64,000 nt of DNA from Daphnia pulex (GCF_021134715.1 NC_060022.1:4097001-4161000), one strand, 5' to 3'; counted from the first letter of the stretch, positions 1 through 13,941 are shown. Notes: generated from the letters alone by a model not told the origin. Numbers and translations are program-made.

Positions 1-1165
1 CAGCTTGATTTTCTCAAAGTTCCAGACAAAATATAGTCCAGAGAGTCCAGACATGTCAAGAAAAGAAGAAAGAAAAGAAGGCCAATGTGTTCGATACATC
101 AACCGGAAAGAAAAAGGAAGGCCATTAGAAGAGATAAAAAGTCCAACAACAGAATATGCAGCATTGTCATTAGACAACACTTGAGCCAAACTAGCGAGTA
201 TGGAAACACTGCGCAGTTATGAAACGGCCATTAGTTTATTACGACGAGAGAAGGGATGTGATGATGCAAAATAGACCGTTGCTGCCCGACCGTTGCTTAT
301 TATATACGATACGCAACACGAGACGACAGCCGACAATAACGGCACATATTTATTGTCACGGGGGTCTCCTGAATCCCACCACCGAAAACAAAAAAGGGAT
401 AATGAAAGTATCAAATAATAACAAGCCAAAAAGGGATAAAAGGAAAAAAGAAACACAACGCAGCAACAAAAGAGGAGGAGGAATAATTATTTCACTTGAA
501 CGATTTGAATAAATACTTTTTGCAGTGTCGTATTAGACTGCGCAGTCTATTGAAAAAGCAAAGGCCCCCGAAAAACCAAAAACAATTCAACATATTCGTC
601 TGGCGTGCAGCAAGTGAAAGTGATGTTGACTCCGCTTATTTAGCGCCATCTTCAATTTCATTTTCTTGGACGTAAATAATCTATCTCGACCGTCGTCTCT
701 TTTTCCCGGTAGCTCTCTCATCATCTCTTTCTCTTTTTCTTTCTTCATCTTCTTGCAAAAGCGTTTATGTTCGTGTCATCTCCAATTTCCCGCCCACTCA
801 CGGGACAACGGCAATCATCGTTATCGCCCATCATCGACCGTAGTGGACAACATACTTACAACGGGTTGTTAGCTGGAATCCAGCAAGCTCCTCCGCCTAT
901 GCGGGAACCATTCGCCCAGCAAAAAGTCAATATCCTACACAACTCTTCTTCCCAGCAGTCATCCATCTATTTACTTTTTCTTTTTTCTTTCTTTTTTTCC
1001 TTTCGGGATTCTGTTCACACATTGGCACAGTATAAGAAAGTTTTGGCGAACTAACAACAAAAATGACAGATTTCGTTGCCAGGGAAAGAAACAAGAAAAG
1101 AAAAATGTGATGGATAAAGTTTGTTCGCGCTAAACGTATTCTATCAGCTATAATCTACGAAAAGG
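1..1165. other. non-coding, nothing firm
   Basis: A-rich left part, pyrimidine-rich tracts around 680-760 and 950-1010. One minus-strand exon-like piece (about 889-853) has an acceptor CCGCATAG and donor CGTT|GTAAGT and is open for 12 codons (AEELAGFQLTTR); too short to call. Confidence 0.4.
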
Positions 1166-2375
1166 GACCGGTGTGGCGGAAGGTCCTTTTTGATCATGAA
1201 ATTTTCTCGTTGCACTTTGCTTGAAGTGTTAAAAAGTAAAAATATTTTTGAATTTTGGTTGTTTACCCGCAGACAAAGTTATGAGGTACAAAAACAGGCC
1301 TGATCTGCATTCGTTCGAAAAGTTATTTAATGAACCCTAACTGAGTAAACAATTCCAATCAACCGCCAAGCTCATGGATAATCGTACTATCTAACGATTT
1401 ATAACAAACGCCATCAACCAGCCAAAAAGGAAGAGTAGAGATAAATGTTTCCTACCTTTTAGCCTGGGAAATACGGCCAGGCATCCACAATTGCTTCATC
1501 CATCCCACAGAAGTTGAATCCAGCATCAGGCGGGATGGAAAAGGGTGTCCTCGTGAATACACCCACACTCCATGTGAGTGTGAGTGGGGGTGACCCGACA
1601 TCGTTAGTTTCTCCAATCAAGAGGGATGATGCAGTGTATCTAAATGAAAAATACAAATTTGGGTTAGAAACAACAACTCAGCAAGGACAAGTTGAAAATG
1701 AGATTTTGAGATGTAATACACTGCATTTGTGCAAGATATGCATCATTATAATATCTAACAGGTAACCAAATCATTGACCATCAAACGATGATCCTAAGAT
1801 GTTTGCTGATGGCAAGTCAAATACTAGCACATTCAAAACTTGTATATCTTGTACTATTATGATGGTTGAATGGTTATAATGGCTTGCTCAGGTCTTATAT
1901 CTATACAAAAGAAAAGTTTACATAGTGCAAACAAATTGCCATGCATTGACAGGGGGCTGTCAAGTTGTTATGTTATGTCATGTTAGTCAGAAACTAACAT
2001 TTCAAAAATTTGGAACAGGTTTAACATTTCAAAATAAGCTCCAACAATCATTCTATTTTTATTCTTTGTTTTATTTACCTGCTAAACAGCATGGAGTGTG
2101 TATTAAGCTATTCTGGCGACCAGAGTTGACACGACGCCCACATTTTTAAAACTTGTCCAACATAATGAATAGCAGACGACATTAATCTTCGAATGAGTCA
2201 AACTTAAGATATCGATAGAAATTTTAATCGACTCCCCCTCCCCCACTAAATCAAAACCGCTCAAAAACGATCAAAGTGGTTTTCTCATCCGCTGAACAGA
2301 TCGCGATTATTTTAATATGTAATAGTGATCTCATCAAGTTATACTGAGCCCCCCTACCATATAGTCAAGATAAAT
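1166..2375 (-). repeat. dispersed repeat family, copy 1
   Basis: Colinear with copies 2-4 through many shared words: TGTGGCGG-AGGTCC at the low-coordinate end, CAGGCCTGATCTGCA, CACCCACACTC, AAACAGCATGGAGTG, GCAGACGACA, TATCGATA (2210-2217) and CTGAGCCCCCCTACC at the other end. Read on the minus strand it resembles a promoter plus exons and introns. In this copy the exon after the CATTTAG acceptor is open for 65 codons (1656-1459) and includes VGVFTRTPFSIPP. The other copies have stops there, so a conserved protein is doubtful. Confidence 0.8.
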
Positions 2376-3704
2376 GCTATAGTCGGCTAAATATCCATCC
2401 TTAAAATAAAGCAATAAATTAAATGAGAAAAAAGAAATGGAGAAAGGTGCGGCCCGTGGAGAGACGTTAATGACAGTCTTTGAAACCTTCTCTTTTCTTT
2501 TGTTGTTGTCTCTCCTTTTCTTAACTTTCGTGTAATTCATTATTCATTCGCGATTGTAACGGGAAAGAACCGAGGCGTTTGAGGCCGTTTAATTAGGCAG
2601 ATGAGATTGTCCAAGAGTTCCAAAAGACGGTTCTCTACAGTATACCGTTAACGCGATGGGGGTTTTCACTTGTTTTTATTGGTTGGGCGTTCCGTTCGAC
2701 TCTATCCCTAAGGTCAAGCAAATAGAAAACTATGCAGTTAGTATGTGGACGGAGGAACGCACTTTCTTTCTTGAACCAACGTCCTCAAACTAACGAGAAT
2801 AAGAAGTCCTCCTATATATAGGAAAGCACATTAAATGGAATATGTGATGTGTGTGCAGCAGCGCAGAAGAGTTGATGAGATGATGCGATTTTTTTCCCCT
2901 CTAATGGATGGCCGCCGCCCTGTCATTTTCTTCTCTTTTCTTCGCTCCTAATAGAACGCCGGTGGTTATTTGGCGTTGGCTCCTAGTCTGACCCGAGGAC
3001 TGTCCAATGTCCTAACGGCCACGGGCTGCTGCTCCTGCAGACTGCAGCAGCAGTCGACGAGTTATTTGAATTCACCCCCCGTTGGCTCCAATAGGAGCAA
3101 ACGCCTGATGGCCGCCTTATCTGATGCACGACGGCTCAATCGGTGCGGCTCCCGACTCCTTGCGATGACACGATAGCGACAATCCAATTAGAAAGTTGGC
3201 GGGACTGCTGGGCATGCTGCACGAGGCGGGAGTAGGACACGAGGCAGATCTCACCTGCACATGTATAGTCTCATCTACAAGTCGGAGAACAATCTAGTAG
3301 TTTAGCCTAGCGAGTGAGTCAATAAGTTTCTATATCTACAAGTCTCGTGCTGTTTAGTGTTTACACGACCGGGCGGGCCGCTCGGCACTTTGGCCATTTG
3401 TGTACATTTAGAAACAGCTGCAGCACACCGTGAATGGAGGTGAAAGAAGTCACGCTAGTGAGTGGTGTGGGCTTCGTGTGTTGCGAATCCGTGTGTCCTG
3501 TAATCTCGACTTTCTGGGCGACGGCTAGATGGGCGGATCGATTCGGAAATCGATGTGTTGTTATACTCCAGCGCCAGCAGGTTCTCTCTCTCCGTCGTTG
3601 GGCAACTAACGGTCGATAGGGCGTCGGGCTACTGGCACGCCAATGGTTCACCAATATGGTCACGGACAAAATCAACAGAGCGGAGCGCCGCAGCGCCTGT
3701 CAAA

Positions 3705-3720
3705 ACACACACACACACAC
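3705..3720. repeat. (AC)8 microsatellite
   Basis: Uninterrupted dinucleotide run. Confidence 0.9.
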
Positions 3721-6605
3721 GCCATCGCATCTGATCGAGCCGTAGCGTGACTCGACTGGACCTCATCCGCCTCTCTCTCGTTAAAAAAGAGGGGAAAATA
3801 ATGTCCAATTATAGACGGAATTGTCTCGTCGGCCATGATTGGACGTGATTGCGCTGGGGCTGCTGCTGTTCTTGACCGTCTCAATAAACATCATCGGCTC
3901 TAGACATTACCTTCTTCTAAACTCTGTGTTGGCTTTTGATTTGATTGATTTTGTTGTGTGTGTCCCGGTGGTTTTTCTTGTTAATAGAGGCAGCGTGAGC
4001 AGCACGGCCTACATCGCCCGCTGGCGCTGTGAGGATATGACGTGCGGACTTTCCCTAGCCGTTTGCGTAGGCACAAATCTTGATGGATACTCCGGCAATG
4101 TATTCGCATGTCGCTAATAATTATCGGCCACTTTCTAGACCGTAAATCAACTAGCAATTCCACCCCACCCCCACCTCCTCCTTTTGACTGTGCCGAGGTT
4201 AACGCACCGTTCCGTTCCGTCTTTTTTCTTCCATGTCACATCTCTCCTCCTTCTTTTTCTTTTATTTTTGATCAAAAAGTTTTGTTTAGGTGCAGCATGC
4301 ATTCAATTTTCCCCCTTCGTTTCGCCAGCTGGTAAAAAGAGACTCTTCGGTTAATACGGGACAACTCACGCGATACAGTTTCTCCGCCTACTCTTAAAGC
4401 TCTGTGCTCGCCATTTGCTCCGGTTCTTTGACGAACTGCCTGAACTATTACGTGTCGGTATAAAACTGATAACCCTACATCTCGTCTTGAAATGCATGCT
4501 GCTATATAGCCGTGTCGTCGGATATACATCAGTATAAAGATCACCCAGCGCATGGAGCTATAGCTCAGGGGGTGAGATTTAATGACGTGAGTCGTTGGCG
4601 GGTTATGACTCGACCTCTTTTTCCTTTTTTTTCTTCTCCCGAAAATGTCGAGCTTCTGTTTCGGTTATATAAGAACGCGTCAGGTAAAAACCGAAAAAAA
4701 TAAAACAAGTAACGATGATCATATTTCTTAAAAAAGAAGATGATGAAGCCGAATAACAGACAAAAGAAAAATCTGTCGTTCTCCAACAAAAAAGGAAAAT
4801 CAAAAAAAGATAAAAAAATATCAAAAGAAATGGAAACAAAAGGAAAGTGAATTTGTGACGGTGTATAGGTCTCGTTCTATACGTTTCCTTGGGATTCGCC
4901 ATCGTATAGTCGTTAGAGGCTATACATGTAAACTACATGTTTGGATAGATAGTAGTAGGTACGCGATAATGATGCCGAAAAGCTTTCGGAGCGCGAGGAT
5001 AAAAGGAGAAAAAATAAGGACGATCAAGCCATACAGGAGAATTGAGAGACTTTGTAAAGAAAAAATATCAAAGAACAAAAGGGATTGATGGCGAAAAGAG
5101 GAGAACTTTCACTTATTAAAGGGCAACGATTGTATGTTACGTAGTATAATATTGAGACGGAGCAACTTGACGCCATAAATGATACACGGCACGTGAAATG
5201 TTTGCAGAGGCGTCGAGTCGTGTGATTTGCAACGGGATTTACTACGCGTGGCTGTGTAATATCGTTCATTTGCGTGTGCCAAAAAAAATATCAAAAAGAT
5301 GTTATCCCCCTTTTTCTCTCTCCCCCCAATTTTATTGTTACATCAAGCAACACAAATAAAAAATTATAATACCCATTAAAAAAAAGAGCCCAATACGCAA
5401 CCCGAGTGTTGTGTGCTGTGTGTGTGTAATAAAAGCACATCTATGCATGGTTTAAATATTACGACGTACACGTAACCGAAAGGGGATAGTTATCGTTTTT
5501 TTTTAAAGAATTTTCTCACGAAGCCTCACCAACTTTTTACTATGTGGATACATCCTTAAAAAAAGATAGAAATATCTGGGGTTCTCGCCGTATTTTTATG
5601 TCGGTGATGATGATGTGAGAGCTGGGTGTGTGATGTATTCCTGGGAACGGTTTTCCAATCGAAGGAGGTGCTGCTCAGCATTATATGATATCATCAGGTA
5701 GTTAAAGAGTCGCTCAAGGCTGAGAAAACTAGACACATTTCTCGACGATTTGATTTCGATTTTTCCTTGTTTAACGATTGAAAATTCGATCATGTGAAAG
5801 ATTGAAATGGATGCGCTTTATATTGCTATTTGTCATGGGATGTGTGTGTTGAATCGGTATGTTTTAAATTGCGCATCCAGGCTATTCACGCGGTAACTAG
5901 GTAGAGTGAACGGTTGCGGTGCATTGCATATTAGCGGGCTTGATATGGTGGTGGTGGTGTGCTGAATAGAAGCCAAAAAGACGGGGTCAAGGATGGAAAT
6001 GTGCGTGTCCATATTTTGTCTATTTTATTCAAAGAAGAAGAGACGCGCTTGTTTTGTAGAATTTTTGGCAAAAGTTCTGACAGTTCTCAGAGAGAACAAA
6101 AACCAGTTGCTTCATAATTACGCTATCACTGTGTTATTAAATATTAATTTTTTTTCCTTTCTCGTCTGGTATAACTTTAACTTGAATGAAGCCGCCCAAT
6201 CATTACTGGGCATTAGCAGAAAAAAGAAGAAAACAAAAACGAAATTTAAGAAAGTCATTTCCTCCCAAAAATGGCTGTTACATTACAGGATCTCTTTTTC
6301 TTTCTCGTTTCTTATAAGGAATATATGTTTTTTTTTGTTTTTTTTTGTATTTACGACGGATTTATTAAGTTGGCAAAGCGACGGTTGGAGTAGTGCATTC
6401 GTCTGCTAATAGATTTTGGCGTGCCGCATCGGACCGCGCAAGGCACGCGAGCGGCGCGCGGTTAATTCGAACTGATGCCCGTACACGTCGTCGGCCGTAC
6501 ACAGTCTCCTCATTCCGCTCGGAAATCAAAAGAGATGGCCTGTCCAAATCAAGTCGGACGTCGGCGGAGCGAATGGTTACGATGAAGACGAATTAGACGA
6601 GAGAA

Positions 6606-6630
6606 ATAATAATAATAATAATAATAATAA
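6606..6630. repeat. (AAT)n microsatellite
   Basis: About eight uninterrupted trinucleotide units followed by an A-rich tract. Confidence 0.9.
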
Positions 6631-7960
6631 AAAAGAATCGGTGGGGTCTGCCACTATTGCGACATGGTTTGGCGGCAGCGCTATGGAGCGGCACTTTTTT
6701 GTGGCGGGCCTTTGAACTCGAATAAGTCGATTTCATCGTCCAGAGACAAGAGAGACAGGCGACGGCTCTTCCAAAATAGAAGGAATATAACGAGAAAAAG
6801 AAAAGGAAAGCTAAAAATATACAAATCCGACGATGATGGCTCATCTTTTATTTGTTGTGCCAGTCGGAGAAGAATGAACCTTTTTGATGTTTTGGAAGGA
6901 AACATTTCCTGCTGGCGGACACATTTTCTAGATAGGGGAAAAAGCATTTGTTTGGTAACCGTTCTTTTATGATTGACCGGGATCTATAAGTGACCATTAA
7001 GAAAGCGGTGAAATGTTACAAAAGAAACCTAATTTCGATTTGGAGAAAAAGACAATGAAACCCAAGATCTGATGTGAATGGATGATGAAGCTGAAGCCGC
7101 TACCGCTATGCCCATAATAAATCGACTCATATCTTTCCCTAGTGTACGTAATAGGGTTGGCCCATGGAGAAGCTTGCTGCTGCAACGATATGGGTTCCTC
7201 CTCTTGTTTCGTGGCTCGAAAAAAAAAGAAGAAAAAAGGCAAGAAAAAACCCGTAAATTATATAGTGAATTTTCTCAGTCGAGCTTTTTCTCAAGGACCA
7301 TCATTTTTCACTCTCTTTTTCATCGGTGCGTTAAATGGCAAATCTCTCCCGGACTTGCATCTTTAGTGCGCCTGCCCCCCTCTCGTTATATATTCCTTCT
7401 CTCCAGCAACTTCTTTCGTCGTATGTTCCATCCTACAGAAAATAGTTTGGTGTATACGGGGGCGGGATAGAAATATACTAGCAGATAGTATATTGATGCC
7501 ATATCGTGAGTTAAAACGCGTTGTCGTTTCCCCCTTTTTTTTTTAGTTTGTTCTTTTACGACTTTCAATTCATATGGCGTTTGTTTTTTTGCCAGGTTAT
7601 ATTTGAGTGACGCCGTCTTTGCCATTATCTAGCGGTTTTTATAGTGGAGACAAACAAGTCGAGAAGAAAGAAAAAAAAGAATAGAGAGGATGACGAAAGA
7701 AAAAGGCCGCCATTCCAATCACAGAAGCGAAGCTAACGACCAATTATCGCTGGCTCCCACCAGCCTACACACACACATATACCGTACATACCCCCGTCAG
7801 TTGTGCAAAACCCGACAAGAGTCTTAAATGACCTTAAAAGCATCATAAAAGAATGAAAATATATAACGCCACAACCAGATATTGTACAAAGGGATATTTA
7901 AAAAAAAAGAAAAGAAGGGGGTTTCCACCGAATCCCATTGCTCTTGTCTTATGCGCCCGC

Positions 7961-7982
7961 GTGTGTGTGTGTGTGTGTGTGT
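7961..7982. repeat. (GT)11 microsatellite
   Basis: Uninterrupted dinucleotide run. Confidence 0.95.
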
Positions 7983-8610
7983 CCTTCTCAAGATCTTAAA
8001 CATTTCCCCCCGGATGGTTAAAGGATCTTGTTTATGACCGCCACAGCAACGTCGTTGGAATATAGCTGCGCAGGGAGAAAAAATAAAAAGACGAAGAGAG
8101 AAAAAGGGGGGAAACGACACACGAAATCCAGAGCTTCGCATGACCGGGCACGCACACGTCGCCCGACCGAAAAACCCGCCACACAGCGCAGACGTTTGTC
8201 CGTGATTTTCTTTTTCTTTTTTTTTCCATCTTTGTTTGTTTACCCTATCGCGTCTAGCCACTATAATATATCCTTTTTGTCAGCCAAAAAGGAGGAGAGT
8301 AATATAACGAGATGTGTTACAAGTACCTCATTGTATTCAAGTATATGGAGGGGAGGGACCATCAATGTACAGCAGACACATTGAATAATACACGAAATGT
8401 TTTTCACATATTGAGAAGGGCGGGACGTTCTTTTTTTATGGTGTTATGTTCGAAATGGGGGAAAATCCTTCGTCAAAAACAATACGAGTACGCGCTTGGC
8501 CATGTGTACATATGTGTTGGAAATGGGCACGTCTCTTTTGAATATTATTCCCGGCGTCTTTTATTTTCAAGGATGAAAAGACGTAAAAAATCTGGGACTT
8601 TTGATAGTAA

Positions 8611-8907
8611 ATACGCGGCGGCGTACAAGTGCGCATAAATTGATCTCATTATCGAGAAGGGTTACAAGGTTTGCAAACACTCCGACGAAAAATACAAAAC
8701 GCTCCTTTTGGGTTTGCACGGCCTGTCGTTTTTCCAGAGGTCACGATTCAACCCCATTACCTACACTTTCTTCGTCTCCTTTTTCATTTTCCCAGAACGT
8801 TATTTATGTTTCTGTTTATGGTGGACGTATGGCCGTCCGCCGTTCAACGAACTGGTAGCCGCAGTTGTCCCAGTAGGGCAAAGTGACTCGACTGAAACGC
8901 GCAAATC
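8611..8907 (+). repeat. local direct duplication, unit 1
   Basis: Shares in order with 9591-9886: CGTACAAGTGCGCATA, ATCGAGAAG, CTTTCTTCGTCTC, GGTGGACGT, and GGGCAAAGTGACTC followed by AAACGCGC. It is diverged with several indels, and about 1 kb separates the units. Confidence 0.7.
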
Positions 8908-9590
8908 AAACCTCAGATTTTTGTTTTGTGTTTTACCCAAACGGTACACTCAATTTATTTCCCCATAAAGAGCTCTTTTTTTTTGTTAGATTCAATCAAT
9001 ATTTTTCCCTTTCAGTTGATTGGAAAGTGCTCTGATATATGTGGGATGGTTTTCACCAAGTTGTGGCACACTCCAAACAATTTTAATGGCAAACTTTGAT
9101 TTATTACATTGAACCAACGATGTATAATCAAATAATTCAAATATAGTTTTGATCAGTACGAAACAACAGTTTTCAATTCATCTACTATGAAATTTAGGGA
9201 TAATAAAAAAAATTCGAAAATTCTGAAATGAAATTTAAATGAGGGGGAAGGTGTTTAGAGTGGCCTGGTTGTACACCCCCGTACTCATTGCGCTGCAAAC
9301 TGGGCCTTAATTGGACCGACGTGCGTTACCGAGGTAACAGCAACGGTTGACGATGCTCAATTGCTCAGGGGTTATAAACTGTACGTCAAAAAACAAACAA
9401 TTTCGGAGCCAGAGATCAATTAGCAGAGAGACTACGAGGGGTTTGAGAGGTTACGATCTTTAAAATAGACGCCCAGATACATTAGGGGTATTCTTCTAAT
9501 AGACAAGGGATTGAACGTGGGCGATGACATCCCTTGAGCGCTAAGTGCACATCATCTCAATGTGAATTGAATCGAATTAAAACAATGGGC
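8908..9590. other. spacer between local duplication units
   Basis: A/T-rich, no gene or motif recognised. Confidence 0.4.
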
Positions 9591-9886
9591 ACTTTGGCGC
9601 CGTACAAGTGCGCATATTAATTCATTTCAATTGATCGAGAAGACTAAAAAGGCTTTGCCAGTACTCGAAATAATTTCGACAGGCTCAATTTCTTCGCACG
9701 TCGCCTTTGATTTCGGAGGTAATGATTTAATCGTATTATACTACAACTTTCTTCGTCTCATTTTTTTCGTTTTCCCTTTGTGCACATCGCTGAGGCTTTT
9801 CTTCTCCGACGGTGGACGTGTGGCGTCTGCCGTTTAACCAACGGGCGCTAAGCAGGGCAAAGTGACTCAACTAAAACGCGCTTGAG
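9591..9886 (+). repeat. local direct duplication, unit 2
   Basis: Diverged second copy of 8611-8907 in the same orientation. No shared open frame is conserved, so it looks like a non-coding local duplication. Confidence 0.7.
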
Positions 9887-10692
9887 CGTGATGATATCAC
9901 CCGGCGGTTGGTTTTGTGCACCGAGAGACCACAGCAGACTATGCCGTTATTTTTCTCTCGCTTCTTTTCTCTCGTCCAAAATTTCCCTCCCGTTTCTTTA
10001 TAAGGAGGCGATTCTCTGTTATGTTTGCTTCCCCTCCTCCGTGAAGAAAAAATAAAAGAAAAGAAAATAAAATAAAATAAAAGAGAGCTTTTCTCCAGCT
10101 TCAGCAGCATGCAGTTCTCTGTGTGTTATTATTATCATTATGACTATTATTGCCTGCCATTCCAGCGAAAACCCCACCGGTTCTTTTCTTTCTATTCTCT
10201 TCCCATGTCGCAACTTGTCGCGTCCGGTCGGCCGGCTTTTGCTGGGCACGGACACGAACGAAAAAAAAAAAAAGGAAACTTGCCATCCATCGTGCAACTT
10301 GTTATTATCAAAGCTCTGTGTTGATGTTTTAAGTACGGACGTGTGATCACCTCGTCGACTGTCAGTTGCCCGTAACCAAATTAGCATTTTTTTTTTTCTG
10401 CGCACCCACAGGGCGGCAACGAAACAGAAATTGAATTGAAAGCGCAAATAATTCATCGCTCCGCTGTTTCCTTAAGCATCTCTCATTTATTGGATTTGTA
10501 CGCAACGGCTTCAATATTATTACGTGTCCAAATGTTCTTTGCTTTGCTGATCGCCTTTTTTTCGCCTGGGCAAAGTTCCCATCAGAAATGAGGGAAGGGC
10601 TTGGAAAAAGTTTGGGGTGGGTTTCTCTTTCATTTATTTTTGGTTCTCTTTTCTCCTATAATACTCTATACAGATCTGCACAATGAGCAGGT

Positions 10693-10705
10693 GGGGGGGG
10701 GGGGG
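10693..10705. repeat. G13 homopolymer
   Basis: Run of 13 G after CAGGT; likely length-variable. Confidence 0.9.
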
Positions 10706-12324
10706 AAACCGTAATTTTCATCCCGCCACTTGGCATTCCACTTTTGATTTTCACTCACTGGGCCTTTCAAAGAGTGATTTATAATTGTGAAGAAGAAGTT
10801 CAACGAATTCTTTCATCGAAGAGCAACAACAGCAACAACAACGGGAAAATGCGCATTAAAGCATATTTGTGAAGAGTCCTCATCGTTCTCTCTTCAGCAG
10901 GTTATTCTTTCTTATCTTTGATTTTGGTCAAAAAGGAAGAGAGAAGGCCCTCGAATAACAGGCGTCTCTCTCTCGTCGATCAATGAAAAGAGCTTTTATT
11001 TAAAAGAAATCAAAAAGCTGCATCGTTGAACTGCTGGTCTTGGCTCGACAAAGAAATCAAAAGGAAAAATCGTGCACATCATCGGAGATAAATAAAAGCA
11101 CCAGTGTGTCTACGGCACACATATCTAGCCTAGCCCTCCTCCTCCTCCCCTTAACAAATCATTTGAATTTGGCGCTTTTGGAAATGGTAATAATAATGGG
11201 CACTGGTCAGGATTAAAAAAGAAAAAAAAAGAAGAAGAAGAACTTTCCATTTTCTTCCATTCGTGTCCTCCGCTTTTGAAATGTTTCGAACCTACCGCCT
11301 TTCATTATCGCATATATACAAGTAGATTGCAAAAATGTAAAGCGTGCATGCAACTGTCTATAAGGTCCACTCGTAAACAATACAGACTGTATATTTGCCC
11401 GTCACGGCTTCTTTTTTCTCTAGTATACAGGTATACGCAATAACTCGCATTGTGTGTTCTTTTAGCAGGTGAAATAAGAAGGAATTTTATTTGTATTCTA
11501 CTTATTATGATTCTTCTTCCAATGCCTAGTATATATATACTACTCTGAAATTCGTCGCTTCTACGAAAATCCGGTTGCAATGAATAGCGGGATTTTATTG
11601 ATTGTACTGCAGGCTTTCCCATTTCACGCGTCGGAGATTTCCCTCTCTCTCTCCTTTAAAAATCCATAGAGATCAACTGCCATCCACTGAAATTAAATTT
11701 CTATTTCTTTTTTTTTTTATTTTTTAATTTTTCAAGTTAATGTCGTGAATTATAGAAAGAAAAAAAGGGGTTGGATTATTTTACTGGGCTATTTAGGTCA
11801 CTCTGCAGGTTGCGGCATCATTCGTAATTGGCCTACGTGTCGAAAAGATGACACACTCTGGACGTGTTCTCCTGAATATTTTTAGAAATGGAGTTTGATT
11901 CAGTGTAACCTTGGGCCGTGTATTTTACGAGCGCACAAGATTATATTACATCGACGTATTATGCGCGAGCCCGCTGTAGATCCCCCAGCCCACTTTAATA
12001 AATATTTGGAGAAACCCGGGGGAAAATGTAGTTTCTTATAAATCCTGCTGATGTATAATCTCGAGCGCAGTATGCATAAGCAATCAGCTGCGTTGGATGA
12101 TACTATTTGATTAAATAAACAATACCCTTTTGATAATAATATGTTAAAAGGGGGTTGAGACTGATCTCTGATGTGTGTAGACATGGGAGAGAGAGAGGGG
12201 TGGGGGAGAGAGTTGCCTGGAAACTGGGAATTCAGTCCTTGATTTACGTTCCGTGTACAGGCCAGAGGATATCTCTAATATTATCCGTAATCCAGCGTGA
12301 GACAAATTTCACTGTAAATGTACC

Positions 12325-12378
12325 CAGTCGGACTGTATAATGCATTTGCGTCGGGTATCTTCTTATACAGTCCGACTG
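12325..12378. repeat. perfect 16 bp hairpin
   Basis: CAGTCGGACTGTATAA (12325-12340) and its exact reverse complement (12363-12378) flank a 22 nt loop. Function unknown; pairing does not extend outward. Confidence 0.75.
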
Positions 12379-13925
12379 CGCACCGTCGAGATGATGATCT
12401 ATAAATGGCCGATCCGCATAAACTTATAATCACCGAGGCGAAAGAGAGAGAAAAAGAAAGAAAGAAAGAAAGAAGTGAACGCAAAAAAAATGGAAAGTAA
12501 AAATGTCACGTTCGGTGGTACATATTTTACGGACGGCTGCTGCAACCGGTTCTGAACGTCGCATCCCCGACGTGGAAAACAATTTAAAAAAATATTTAAA
12601 CCAATACTTTATAAGAAACGACAGACAAAGAAAAAATATTCGACAAAAGAAACTAGGCAAAGGGTACGAATAAAAAAGAGATGACTGAATTGTTGTCCGT
12701 TTTTTTTTCCTTTTTTCGCGTTTTACTTTGATGCAGCAAGTTGTTGACATTTCGGTCTGTTATTACACATTTCCCATCATTATTATTCGCCTTGTGTCGT
12801 CCCTTGGCGAAGCTCAGGGAGGGAGAAGAAACTTTGGGTTGTCATCCTGTCGGTACCTCGTGAATAAACGCGTTTTCTCTCTCTCTGATGAGCCAACAGC
12901 AGCCGTTGCTGTTGTCAAAAATGAAACGAAAAAACGAAAAAAGAAGAATACTATGTAACAAGCCAGAGATAACACAAGAAACCGAATAAACAACGATGTT
13001 TCTGTTACGGAGGAATGAATTCGGACCAAGGACGACTAGCGAAAAAACGGAACAGCGAAGCAGCTCTCCTGCTGCTCGCAACAATTCGACCGTGTCAACC
13101 AGCAGCAGCGGTATACTTCAAAGCTTCTCCTTCAACGTCCTTCTCCTTTTTTTTCTTTTCTTTCTGTACATGTCGACACTCATCAGCCCCGGCTGCTACT
13201 GTTTGTTGTTGTTGTTGTTATTATTACTAGACTCGTCTTCTAAACAACTTTTTTCATGAATGGGTTATTTAACTTTTTTTTCTTTTTTGCTCCTGACGAA
13301 CGACAGTTTGAATGTCGGAGTTTCTAAATCATGTCGAATGCGCCTGTCAAGTTTATTTTTTTTTTCTCTCGGCAAATCAGGGCAACTATTTTTTAAAAAA
13401 GAAATTTCTCCGACAGTAGCAAACATGGGCGATATTGTACGATGACGATATTGCCTTCGTTTGTCGTTTCCAAATATTTTTGAAACGGAAAAGTTTGGAA
13501 TTTTCCCTGCGCTTCGTCATCTTCTCGTCTACCCAACACGTACACGGATACGGAGTTGTACGTGATTTCCAATCTGATTCCCCACTCAGAATCTCTTTCG
13601 TTTTCTAGATTGACAAATTTGCTGACTGTAATCTGTTGGAGATGATTCGTGATGTGATCCTCAGATGACGATAAAAATATTTTCCCAAGTGATTAATATC
13701 TATAGCACAGTCCGTACTCCGTGACACTCAAGTGATGGATTTCCCAAATCTGAAATTTCGTTTTTCTCCCCCCATCCACTCCGGAAAAAAGGGATGTGAT
13801 TGTGTGACCGCGCTAGAGAGGGAAATTTAAAAAAAAGCAGCAGCTGCATCTCTGCATCTAAGTGGAAGTGTCATGATGACCCACATTTCTTTGTTCTTGT
13901 CGAGTGTATCCATTTTATTTTGGTT

Positions 13926-13941
13926 TGTGTGTGTGTGTGTG
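13926..13941. repeat. (TG)8 microsatellite
   Basis: Dinucleotide run followed by three ATG/GAT triplets. Confidence 0.9.

Larger units (their letters stand above)
2376..8610. other. intergenic or intronic, nothing firm
   Basis: Low-complexity A/T and purine tracts with three microsatellites. GC-richer stretches at 2950-3300 and 6400-6600 have open frames but no recognisable protein. A minus-strand exon-like piece ends at the donor TGCAG|GTGAGA (3250), open for 13 codons. Confidence 0.4.

Noticed and set aside
4555..4625. tRNA-like stretch (TAGCTCAGGGGGTGAG followed by GGGTTATGACTCGACC and a T run)
   Set aside because: The D-arm resembles a tRNA A box, but the acceptor stem does not pair, no anticodon arm forms and the B box has mismatches.
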